Positions 1-7,274 of a stretch of 21,705 nucleotides of DNA are shown one piece after another. The stretch comes from JBCBGF01 sp039820585. Lineage in GTDB: Bacteria > Pseudomonadota > Alphaproteobacteria > Rhodobacterales > Rhodobacteraceae. Numbering within the stretch: the stretch's first letter is position 1; each line of letters begins with the position of its first letter. The notes below the pieces were generated by a model. It was not told where the DNA came from and did no database searches. It saw only the letters and a program-made list of their open reading frames with translations. The stretch lies in NCBI GenBank assembly GCA_039820585.1, contig JBCBPV010000061.1:1-21705 (forward strand), in the 5' to 3' direction. The position numbers were made by a program, and so were the translations under genes.

Positions 1-2484
1 AGCGCGCCGGGAACGTACAGTGTCGCGTATGAGCTGTGCGATGAAGCCAACCCGACGATATGCGATACGGCCGTTGCAACCATCGTGGTCAGCCCACCCC
101 CGATTGACGCTGTAGACGACGACTACACCACCAGCCCTGTGGTCGGCGCGACCGGGGGGACCGTTGGATCGGTTCTGGACAATGACTTTTTGAACGGCAG
201 CGCGGTGGCGACAGATGGGTCGGAAACGACCATCACGGTTACAGATGCTGACGGACTGACTGGGGTGACAATTGCCGATGATGGCACGATCACTGTGCCG
301 GCTGGAACACCAATCGGTTCCTACACCATCGAGTATGACCTGTGTGATGAGGCGAACCCCACAATTTGTGACACGGCGACTGCCGTGGTGGTTGTGGGCG
401 CACCAGCTATCGACGCCGTCGATGACGACTTCAGCCTTGCGCCGGTCGACGGTGCTGCGGGCGGAACCGCGGGTTCGGTTCTGGGCAACGATGAACGCGC
501 CGGAACCGCGGTGGCAACAGATGGTTCGGAAACGACCATCACGGTCACCAACCCCGACGGTCTGGCGGGTGTGACGATTGCCGATGACGGCACGATTACA
601 GTGCCTGCCGGAACCGCAGCAGGAACCTATGACGTGGTGTATCGGCTTTGCGACGAGGCGGCGCCGACGACATGCGACACGGCCACCGCCACCGTCGTGG
701 TCAGTGCACCGGCCATCGACGCGGTCAATGACACCTTCGCCTCCAGCCCGGTCAACACCGTTGCGGGCGGAACCATCGGCTCGGTTCTGGGCAATGACAC
801 TTTGGGCGGGAGCGCCGTGGCCGGCAACGGGTCGCAGACGACGCTGACACTCACAAACGCGGATGGCCTGACCGGGGTGGCACTTGCCGATGACGGCACG
901 ATCACTGTGCCTGCGGGAACGCCGGTTGGCACCTACAACGTCATCTACCAGCTGTGTGACGAGGTGAACCCGACCAATTGCGATACCGCGACGGCGACCA
1001 TCGTTGTCGACGCCACCGACCTGATCGACGCCATCGCCGAGGATCTGACGACCATCTTGGAAGACGACCTGGCGGTCACCATGGCCGAGCAGGGGGCCCG
1101 CATGGGCGACTATGCCACTGGCGCGCTTGAACGGTTGAAGTCGCGCACGGGCCAGCAATGTGCGGCTGCGGCGAACCTGCATGCCAAAAGCATCTTTTTC
1201 GACACCGACAAAGCGATCATCACGCCGCAAAGCGCGGACGTGTTGGATCAGATCGCGGGGATCCTTGCGACCTGCAGCGGCAGCGCCTTTGAGATCGGCG
1301 GTCACACCGACAGCCGGGCTTCTGACGCCTATAACGTCGCGCTCAGCCAGAGACGGGTGAACGCTGTGCTGCGGGCTCTGAGCGACCGCGACATCGATAC
1401 CTCGGGCTTCGTGGCCCGCGGCTATGGTGAGCGTCGGCCGGTTGCCAGCAATGACACCGTCGCCGGGATGGCCCAGAACCGCCGGGTGGAGTTTGCGCTT
1501 ATCGAAGATGGCGCGGTTCACCACAACACATGTGGCGATGCGGCCGGTACAAGCCGTGCGCTTGATGCCAGCGCAGATGAAACCGGTGTGACCGTGAATG
1601 GCAGCCTTTTCGAGGAACGCCATGACTGCGCCAATGATCGCTGGTCGATTATCGAAGGAACGGTCAGTTATGTCGATATCGATAGCGGCCTGTCACAAAC
1701 GGCCTTGAACCTGTCCTATCGCCGGGAACGGTTCGTCGCACCAGACACCGTGCGCGGCTACTTCGTGGGCCTTTATGGCAGCCAAAGCGATGTGAACCGC
1801 GAAGCCATTGGCGAGATTGACGGGGTTGGCGTGAACGCAGGGATCTATGGCGCAAGGCGCCTGAAGGATAACCTGTTCTTCGACTACTACCTTGGCGCGG
1901 CGACTGGTGTGCATGAGTTCGATCTGGCGTTCGACGACGCCCTTGGAACGATCATGGCAACCGGGGACTACACGTATCTGGCCGGTTTTGCAGGCGCTGC
2001 GATCTCGGGCGAACTGGACTATGGCGAATACACTTTGTCGCCGCGCACGGGGATTGAGCTGGCCTATTCGCCCGGCGGTGACGTTGGGGTTGAGGCGGCG
2101 CTTGGCGGTGTGACGCAGTCGGGCACATTGGCGCTCGACTCGGTCAGCGGGGCGGCGGTGTTTGCCGAGATCCGGGCTGAGCGGGGGTTCAATGATGACC
2201 GCTCATTGGTTGCTCTGACGCCGCGCCTGACGTGTTACCAGTCAATCGGCAGCCTCGGCAGCGATTGCAGCGTCGGTGCCGCGTTGGAGCTTGCCACAAG
2301 CGACGAGACACGTGGCCTGGGCTATGCGGTCAGGCTGGAAGGCGAACGCGGAAGCGCGTTCACCAGCGGCTCGATCAGCGCGAGCGTCTCGCGGGCCATC
2401 GGCCATGGCACGCTGAACGCCAATGCGGGTGTCACCCGAGATGGGGCGCTGAACGTCGGCGGACTGTTTGAGGTGAAGTTCTGA
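1..2484 (+). CDS. Repeat-rich envelope protein with OmpA-like domain and C-terminal beta-barrel (5' end missing)
   Basis: The frame is open from base 1 and already lies inside a repeat unit, so the true start is upstream; the first in-frame GTG (85) falls mid-repeat. Three full 102-residue Ig-like/cadherin-like units (about 103-1020) carry IDAVDD, SVLGND, ADDGTITVPAG and a Cys pair in LCDE-x2-PT-x-CDTA. A short linker leads to an OmpA-type peptidoglycan-binding domain (about 1177-1510) with SIFFDTDKA, GHTDSRA and the NVALSQRRVNAV helix. The last 320 or so residues alternate polar and hydrophobic like an outer-membrane barrel and end in Phe (EVKF), the usual C-terminal signal for barrel assembly. 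Inferred role: a surface or adhesin-like protein anchored in the outer membrane and to peptidoglycan. The order repeats, OmpA, barrel is unusual, since classical OmpA has its barrel first. Cys pairs also occur between the domains and in the barrel. Substrate or partner is unknown. Domain calls are firm; the function is a guess. Confidence 0.88.
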   Translation, partial: SAPGTYSVAYELCDEANPTICDTAVATIVVSPPPIDAVDDDYTTSPVVGATGGTVGSVLDNDFLNGSAVATDGSETTITVTDADGLTGVTIADDGTITVPAGTPIGSYTIEYDLCDEANPTICDTATAVVVVGAPAIDAVDDDFSLAPVDGAAGGTAGSVLGNDERAGTAVATDGSETTITVTNPDGLAGVTIADDGTITVPAGTAAGTYDVVYRLCDEAAPTTCDTATATVVVSAPAIDAVNDTFASSPVNTVAGGTIGSVLGNDTLGGSAVAGNGSQTTLTLTNADGLTGVALADDGTITVPAGTPVGTYNVIYQLCDEVNPTNCDTATATIVVDATDLIDAIAEDLTTILEDDLAVTMAEQGARMGDYATGALERLKSRTGQQCAAAANLHAKSIFFDTDKAIITPQSADVLDQIAGILATCSGSAFEIGGHTDSRASDAYNVALSQRRVNAVLRALSDRDIDTSGFVARGYGERRPVASNDTVAGMAQNRRVEFALIEDGAVHHNTCGDAAGTSRALDASADETGVTVNGSLFEERHDCANDRWSIIEGTVSYVDIDSGLSQTALNLSYRRERFVAPDTVRGYFVGLYGSQSDVNREAIGEIDGVGVNAGIYGARRLKDNLFFDYYLGAATGVHEFDLAFDDALGTIMATGDYTYLAGFAGAAISGELDYGEYTLSPRTGIELAYSPGGDVGVEAALGGVTQSGTLALDSVSGAAVFAEIRAERGFNDDRSLVALTPRLTCYQSIGSLGSDCSVGAALELATSDETRGLGYAVRLEGERGSAFTSGSISASVSRAIGHGTLNANAGVTRDGALNVGGLFEVKF
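103..1020 (+). repeat. Three tandem 306-bp coding repeats (plus a partial unit upstream)
   Basis: Units start at 103, 409 and 715, each with ATTGAC/ATCGAC coding Ile-Asp-Ala-Val. Each is exactly 306 bp (102 codons). Bases 1-102 are the end of another unit. The units are close in protein sequence but differ at many synonymous sites, so they are not very recent copies. Each unit has two Cys eight residues apart near its end, which suggests a disulfide inside each repeat. Confidence 0.93.
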
Positions 2485-2490
2485 GCCACA

Positions 2491-2519
2491 TCCCCGGGGC
2501 CGCGCGTTGGCCCTGGGGA
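2491..2519. terminator. Hairpin between convergent genes, possible terminator
   Basis: TCCCCGGGGCC (2491-2501) pairs with GGCCCTGGGGA (2509-2519), an 11-bp stem with one G-U pair and a 7-base loop. It starts six bases after the stop of the envelope gene and sits 20 bases from the stop of the opposing amidohydrolase, so it could serve both strands. There is no clear T tract, so intrinsic termination is not certain. Confidence 0.55.
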
Positions 2520-2539
2520 GACGTCTTGACCATCATCGA

Positions 2540-3715
2540 TCAGGCGTCTTGCCGAAGATGGGGATGCCCCAAAGCTTCTCGCGCAACGGCATCCCAATAC
2601 GCAATCCCGGTGGTCAGCGCTTCATCATTGAAATCGTACGCTGAATTGTGGTGCAGCGCGCCACCAATCGCCGGGCCGTTGCCGAGCCAGACATAGGCAC
2701 CCGGTGCCCCTTCGGCCAGCACGGCAAAGTCGTCGCCTGCGGTGGATGGTGGAAACGCGGTGCGCACGGACCCAGCCACGCGGCGGGCCGCGGCAAGGGC
2801 GATGGCGGTCGCAGCGTCATCGTTGACCACCGGCGGGATGCGGCGAATAAATTCGTACTCAGCGCGGATCCCTTGCGCGGCCGCGATGCCATGGGACAAC
2901 TGCCCGATTTCGCGCTCCAGCGTATCGCGCACCTCAGCCGAATAGGCGCGGGCTGTGCCGCCGATCCGCGCCGTGTCGGGGATGACGTTCAGCGCCTTTT
3001 CGTCACCTGCGGAAAGCGCGCAGGCGCTGACCACGGCGGATTGCAACGGGTCCACCACGCGGCCCGGGATGCCCTGTAGCGCGGTCAGGAAATGCCCCGC
3101 CGCATGGATCGGGTCGCGGCCCAGATGCGGTTTCGCGCCATGGGTGCCGATCCCGTGGAACGTGACCCACCAGCTGTCGGATGAGGCAAGCTGCGGCCCC
3201 GCGACCACCGCCATCTCATCGGTCGCAAGGCCCGGCATGTTGTGCAGGCCGAAGACCATGTCGCAGGCAAACCGCTCAAACAGGCCGTCTTCGACCATCG
3301 CCCGCGCGCCACCGCGCCCTTCCTCGGCGGGCTGGAAGATGAAATGCACAATGCCCGCAGGCGGATCGGCGACGAGCATCTCAGCGGCACCAAGCAGCAT
3401 CACCGTATGCCCGTCATGGCCGCAGGCATGCATCTTGCCAGGGGTGGTTGAGGCCCAGGCCCGCGTCGCCGTCTCTGGCATCGCCAGCGCATCCATATCG
3501 GCGCGCAGGCCAACGCTGGCGCCTGTGCCGTTGCGCAAGGTACCCACCACACCGGTCGTGGCGATCCCCGTCGTGACCTCAAGTCCAAGCGCGCGCAGGT
3601 GGTCGGCGACGATGGCCGCCGTCCGCTTTTCCTCAAAGCCAAGCTCGGGGTGTTTGTGCAGGTCGCGCCGCAGCGCGATCAGGGTGTCGGTCCGGATGGA
3701 CAGGGTGTTTGTCAT
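2540..3715 (-). CDS. M20D-family amidohydrolase (hippurate hydrolase-like)
   Basis: Predicted cytoplasmic metallo-amidohydrolase that cleaves N-acyl amino acids or similar amides. The 391-residue product has the M20D pattern: RRDLHKHPELGFEE near the N-terminus (16-29), GLRADMDALAMPE (69-81), MHACGHDGHT with metal ligands Cys98 and His100, FQPAEEGRGGA with the catalytic/metal Glu pair (131-132), GLHNMPG (His158), and LHHNSAYDF with the late His (355-356). Length is normal for the family. I chose the ATG at 3715 because MTNTLSIRTDTLIALRRDLH matches the usual family N-terminus. An upstream in-frame start (3775) would add 20 residues and overlap the divergent gene. No strong ribosome site is visible. 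It diverges from the phosphoribosyltransferase across about 50 bp. The substrate cannot be read from the sequence; hippurate, indole-acyl and N-acetyl amino acid hydrolases all share these motifs. Confidence 0.9.
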   Translation of the reverse strand: MTNTLSIRTDTLIALRRDLHKHPELGFEEKRTAAIVADHLRALGLEVTTGIATTGVVGTLRNGTGASVGLRADMDALAMPETATRAWASTTPGKMHACGHDGHTVMLLGAAEMLVADPPAGIVHFIFQPAEEGRGGARAMVEDGLFERFACDMVFGLHNMPGLATDEMAVVAGPQLASSDSWWVTFHGIGTHGAKPHLGRDPIHAAGHFLTALQGIPGRVVDPLQSAVVSACALSAGDEKALNVIPDTARIGGTARAYSAEVRDTLEREIGQLSHGIAAAQGIRAEYEFIRRIPPVVNDDAATAIALAAARRVAGSVRTAFPPSTAGDDFAVLAEGAPGAYVWLGNGPAIGGALHHNSAYDFNDEALTTGIAYWDAVAREALGHPHLRQDA

Positions 3716-3750
3716 GGGCGTAACTGCTAGCACAGACACCACCCGTCCCA

Positions 3751-3766
3751 GAAGGAGCCACCCATC
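3751..3766 (+). promoter_or_regulatory. Strong ribosome site followed by an ATC codon (candidate start of the phosphoribosyltransferase)
   Basis: GAAGGAG (3751-3757) is followed by a six-base spacer and ATC GAG CCG at 3764, in frame with the downstream gene. An in-frame TAG lies at 3728-3730. There is no ATG, GTG or TTG in this frame between that stop and ATG 3848. A single C-to-G change at 3766 would make ATC into ATG. So this is either a rare ATC start, a mutated start or a base error. Confidence 0.55.
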
Positions 3767-3847
3767 GAGCCGCATGAGTTTTGGCAGGCGTTTGAGCCTG
3801 GGTCTGCGACCCTCACGTCGCCCTATACGGATCGGTATCCGGCGGTC

Positions 3848-4429
3848 ATGGGCGACGGGCCGGTGCTGGCGTTGCCGATCCGACCGCTGGCGGGGACAGA
3901 GAACGCCATTGCGTCTCTGATCCTTAACCAGGCGAGTTTTGCCGTTGAGGCGGCCCTGGCTGAGGTTTTGGCGGCGCGTGTGGCCGAGGTGGCGCCGGAT
4001 ATCATCGTCGGTCTGCCGACCTTGGGGCTGTCACTGGCGCGGTTGGTGGCACAGCGGTTGGGGCATGCGCGCTATGTGGCGCTCGGGACGTCGCGGAAGT
4101 TTTGGTATGATTCCGGTTTGTCGGTGCCATTGAACTCGATCACCAGCCCGGGTCAGGAGAAACGGCTTTACGTCGATCCGCGCATGTTGCCACTGCTGCG
4201 CGGCCAGCGCGTCTGTCTGATCGACGATGTGATCAGTTCTGGGGCGTCTATCCGGGCAGGGGTGGATGTGCTTGGTTTGGCGGGGGTCCGGCCCGTGGCG
4301 CTGGGTGCGGCGATGCTGCAGACGCGGCGGTGGTTTGATGCGGTCAGTGATGTGGAGGTGCCGGTGTTCGGGGCTTTTGAGACGCCGCTGTTGAAGAAGG
4401 CGGAAGGTGGCTGGGTCGAAGTGGATTAG
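3848..4429 (+). CDS. Phosphoribosyltransferase (type I PRT fold)
   Basis: Predicted to join a base to PRPP to make a nucleotide, or to act as a related PRT-fold enzyme. The key motif is the PRPP loop VCLIDDVISSGAS (residues 123-134 from ATG 3848), with DD and the following Ser-Gly turn; most relatives have T-G-T here. Other visible segments are NQASF (27-31), IIVGLPTLGLSLA and GTSRKFWY. From 3848 the protein is 193 residues. The frame stays open upstream to 3731, and IEPHEFWQ-FEPG-PYTDRYPAV looks like real protein and like the N-terminus I recall for roseobacter relatives. The true start is therefore probably ATC at 3764 (221 residues), which has the only good ribosome site; ATG 3848 has none. 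The stop overlaps the convergent nucleoside hydrolase stop by four bases. Purine salvage is inferred from the neighbours; the base used is unknown. Confidence 0.85.
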   Translation: MGDGPVLALPIRPLAGTENAIASLILNQASFAVEAALAEVLAARVAEVAPDIIVGLPTLGLSLARLVAQRLGHARYVALGTSRKFWYDSGLSVPLNSITSPGQEKRLYVDPRMLPLLRGQRVCLIDDVISSGASIRAGVDVLGLAGVRPVALGAAMLQTRRWFDAVSDVEVPVFGAFETPLLKKAEGGWVEVD

Positions 4430-5334
4430 GGCTCTATCAGCCGCTCCAGCAGAAGCGCCAAGGCCCCCGCGCGATCAACGGTGCGCGCGACGCGAACCGG
4501 ATGCGGGCCGTCGATCAGCGCGCCGCCGTCACGGGGCGGGGATAGGTCAACCGCTAGGTGCATGTCTTCGCATCCGAACAGTTCTGGCGCTTCGGAAAAC
4601 AGCATCACGCAGGGGTCATGCAAGGGGCGGCTGGTGGGGATGTCGCCGCCATCGGTGGACTGGAAATAGGCCTCGATCAGCGCAGCAGATGCCTGCGCCT
4701 CGGGCCGTGCACTGGCGGCAAGCCGTACCACATCCTTTGGACCCGCGCGCACCTTGCGGGTGACATCCAGCGGGATCATGGTGAGGGGCAGACCGGCGGA
4801 CAGTACCACATCTGCCGCCTCGGGATCGGCGGCCATGTTGAACTCCGCTCTCGAGCCGACATTGCCACGCTCGGCAATCGCGCCGCCCATCGCGACAATA
4901 CGGCGGGTCCGCTGTGCCGCATCGGGATCCTGACGAAGAAGATGTGCGATGTTGGTCATCGGACCCAGCACCAGAAGATCGACGGATTGCGCCGGGTGAT
5001 CCCTCAGCACTCGCGCAATCCATTCGACCGCACCGTGGCGCACCGCCTGCAAAGGCGGAGGCAGTGTGACACCGCCCAGCCCATCATTCCCATGTACATC
5101 CAAAGCGGCGAAGGGGGCCCTTAGGAGCGGGCGGTCTGCACCCGACACCACGGGAAGATTGGCGCCCGCGGTGGCCAGGATCCGCCCGGCATTCTCGGTC
5201 GTTTGGGCCAGGCTGATATTGCCCGCAACCGTGGTCAGCCCCAGAACCTTCAGCGCTGGGGACGCCAGCGCGCAAAAGATCGCCACCGCATCGTCGATTC
5301 CTGGATCGGTGTCGATAATCACGGGTGTCGGCAC
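4426..5334 (-). CDS. Nucleoside hydrolase (inosine-uridine preferring type)
   Basis: Hydrolyses the N-glycosidic bond of ribonucleosides to give free base and ribose, in the cytoplasm. The N-terminal VIIDTDPGIDDA (5-16) is the Ca-binding, catalytic signature; Asp8, Asp10, Asp14 and Asp15 fall at the positions known from the Crithidia enzyme. Other family marks are TTVAGN (34-39), HGNDGLGG (81-88), VLGPMTNIA (122-130), VAMGGA (147-152), EFNMAADPEAA (164-174) and PLHDPCV (237-243) with the late His-Asp pair. At 302 residues it is full length. The start is GTG at 5334, supported by GAAGGA (5341-5346) six bases upstream. It is divergent from adenine deaminase across 72 bp, which fits shared control and a joint nucleoside-to-base route. 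Which nucleoside it prefers cannot be told. Confidence 0.94.
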   Translation of the reverse strand: MPTPVIIDTDPGIDDAVAIFCALASPALKVLGLTTVAGNISLAQTTENAGRILATAGANLPVVSGADRPLLRAPFAALDVHGNDGLGGVTLPPPLQAVRHGAVEWIARVLRDHPAQSVDLLVLGPMTNIAHLLRQDPDAAQRTRRIVAMGGAIAERGNVGSRAEFNMAADPEAADVVLSAGLPLTMIPLDVTRKVRAGPKDVVRLAASARPEAQASAALIEAYFQSTDGGDIPTSRPLHDPCVMLFSEAPELFGCEDMHLAVDLSPPRDGGALIDGPHPVRVARTVDRAGALALLLERLIEP

Positions 5335-5406
5335 GGGGCGTCCTTCGGGGTTGCGGCAGCGCAGTATCTGACCGATCCTTCCGCTTCACAACCGGAACCG
5401 ATCCCC

Positions 5407-7272
5407 ATGGCCCCAGACTTGCCGGATGACCTGCTGATCGACGCCCATGGCGAGACGATCATCCGCCGCGATCTGGTACAAGTTGCGCTTGGTCGCCAGC
5501 CCGCCGATTGCGTGCTGCGCGTGGGTCGGTTGTTTGAGGCGGCAACCGCAACTTGGATCACGGATGCCGAGGTCGTCATGCGTGGGCGCCGCATTGCCTT
5601 TGTTGGACCTGCAGGCGCATGGAACGGAAAGACGGCGCGGCGTGTTCATCGCCCGGATCTGTCTGCAGTGCCGGGTTTTGGCGAGGTGCATAAGCATATT
5701 GAGAGCTCGCACCTGACGCCCGAACACGAGGCGGCGCTGGTCCTGCCGCGTGGCAACACCTGGACGTGCGAGGCCAGCCATGAGCTGTCCAATGTGAATG
5801 GCGGTGGAAACCTCGACTTCTGGCTGGCGGCGCGGCGGGCGGGGTCACCCCTGAAGATCTTTCCGCTGCCGGGCTCGGCCACCCCGCCCACGGGGTATGA
5901 GCAGTCGGGCGGGCATTTCGATCAGGCCGCGCAGGCCGCGTTCATGCGCAATCCGATGGTGGCAGGCCTGGACGAGGTGATGGATTGGCCCGCCGTCACA
6001 GATGCCAGCAACCCTGCGCATGAACGGCTGTGGGGCATGATCGAGGCCACCTTTGCCGCCCGTGGCGTGGTGGAAGGGCATGGGGCCGGCTTGCGCGATC
6101 TGGCCAGCATCAGCGCCTTTGCAGCGGCGGGGCTTGCGTCTGACCATGAGGCCTGGACGGCGGAGGAGGCGTGGGACAAGCTGACCCACGGCCTGTTCCT
6201 GGAAATCCGCCCGCATTCGATGCCTCAGATCATTGGCGGGCTTCTGGAACGTGGTCTGGCCGATTGGAGCCAAGTGGCCTTTGCCACCGATGACCGGGGC
6301 GCGTCAGAGACGCTGGCAATCGGGGCGACGGACCACAATGTGCGGCTGGCGATTGAGAGCGGTCTTGCGCCAGAGACCGCGCTGCAATGCGTGACGCTGA
6401 ACCCCGCGCGGCATATGCGGCTGACGCCCTGGGTCGGCGCTCTGGCGCCGGGGCGGTACGCCGATCTTGTGCTGCTTTCCGATGTGGCTGGCGTTGAGAT
6501 TGTCGAGGTCTGGGCGGATGGGGCGCAGGTATCGGATGGGGCGCGCTACACCGGGCCGCTGCCCAAGGTGGACTGGCCCGATTGGGCGAATGAGAGCGTG
6601 CGCCTGCCGCGCCCTGTTACGGCGCAGGACTTTGCGATCCCTGCCGAGGCGGGGCGCAGCGAGATGCGCGCGGCTGTCCTGCGCCCGTTCCATTGGGAGG
6701 ACGACTTTCTCACAGAGACGCTGCCGGTGCAGGACGGATATGTGGTCCGTGACCCAACGCGGGCGATCACCAAAATGGCGATCATCGACCGGCATTCCGG
6801 CGAGGGCGCTCTGGCCCGGATGTTCTGGCGTGGCACGGGCCCCGCGACGCCTGACACTGCCGTCGGGTGCACGGTTGCACATGACAGTCACAACCTCTGG
6901 GTTGTGGGCTCGTCCGACGCGGCGATGGCACTGGTCGCCAATCAAATCGCGCAGCAACAGGGCGGTTGGGCGCTGGCCTCTGGCGGCACAATCCGTGCCA
7001 CGGTGCGCTATGAGATCGGGGGGTTGATGACGGCGCGCCCGGCGGGAGCTTTGGATTCTGAGTGGCGGACCTTTCTTGGCATTGCGGAAGGGTTCGACTG
7101 GCATTTTGAGCCAAGCTCTTCCCCGCGCTGGGGCCCGGGCTTCCCCGAGCGGCTGCAATTCGCCACGCTCACATGCGCGCCCTGGCGCTGGGTGCTGGTC
7201 GCGCCGAACCCCGCTGCGCCCACTGGCCTGGTCAATGTCGCCACGGGCGAAAGCCATCCGGTGGTCTGGTAG
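5407..7272 (+). CDS. ade: Adenine deaminase (Ade/AdeC family amidohydrolase)
   Basis: Converts adenine to hypoxanthine and ammonia. The 621-residue product follows the Ade pattern: VPGFGEVHKHIESSHLTP (88-105) with the metal His-x-His at 95/97, CEASHELSNV (121-130, the usual PHE-x-NV segment), VVEGHGAGL (221-229), AAGLASDHEAW (240-250), AFATDDR (291-297), and ALQCVTLNPARHM, where family members place the last barrel helix. A long C-terminal domain follows, including GGLMTARP. Usual family sequences read GFIDGHVHIESS, so the Gly-Glu before the His and the Lys between the two His are small deviations. I chose ATG 5407 because the upstream open frame (to 5203) runs antisense through the start of the nucleoside hydrolase. 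The ribosome site is weak. It ends two bases before the convergent dipeptidase stop. With its divergent neighbour it forms a nucleoside-to-adenine-to-hypoxanthine step. Confidence 0.9.
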   Translation: MAPDLPDDLLIDAHGETIIRRDLVQVALGRQPADCVLRVGRLFEAATATWITDAEVVMRGRRIAFVGPAGAWNGKTARRVHRPDLSAVPGFGEVHKHIESSHLTPEHEAALVLPRGNTWTCEASHELSNVNGGGNLDFWLAARRAGSPLKIFPLPGSATPPTGYEQSGGHFDQAAQAAFMRNPMVAGLDEVMDWPAVTDASNPAHERLWGMIEATFAARGVVEGHGAGLRDLASISAFAAAGLASDHEAWTAEEAWDKLTHGLFLEIRPHSMPQIIGGLLERGLADWSQVAFATDDRGASETLAIGATDHNVRLAIESGLAPETALQCVTLNPARHMRLTPWVGALAPGRYADLVLLSDVAGVEIVEVWADGAQVSDGARYTGPLPKVDWPDWANESVRLPRPVTAQDFAIPAEAGRSEMRAAVLRPFHWEDDFLTETLPVQDGYVVRDPTRAITKMAIIDRHSGEGALARMFWRGTGPATPDTAVGCTVAHDSHNLWVVGSSDAAMALVANQIAQQQGGWALASGGTIRATVRYEIGGLMTARPAGALDSEWRTFLGIAEGFDWHFEPSSSPRWGPGFPERLQFATLTCAPWRWVLVAPNPAAPTGLVNVATGESHPVVW

Positions 7273-7274
7273 CG

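Noticed and set aside
85..90. GTG at 85 as the start of the first gene
   Set aside because: The reading frame is open to base 1 and already shows the same repeat (ELCDEANPT, CDTAV), so the gene begins before the window.
2955..3920. 321-codon plus-strand open frame opposite the M20D gene
   Set aside because: It is antisense to a gene with complete catalytic motifs, Ser/Arg/Pro-rich and low in complexity, as expected for a shadow in GC-rich DNA.
5371..5404. Repeated ACCGATCC and TTCCG/CGGAA in the nucleoside hydrolase/adenine deaminase gap
   Set aside because: Short elements in a 72-bp GC-rich gap. Without conservation data I cannot separate an operator from chance.
6304..7257. 317-codon minus-strand open frame inside adenine deaminase
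   Set aside because: Arg- and Gly-rich with no recognisable domain, lying wholly antisense to a gene with clear family motifs.
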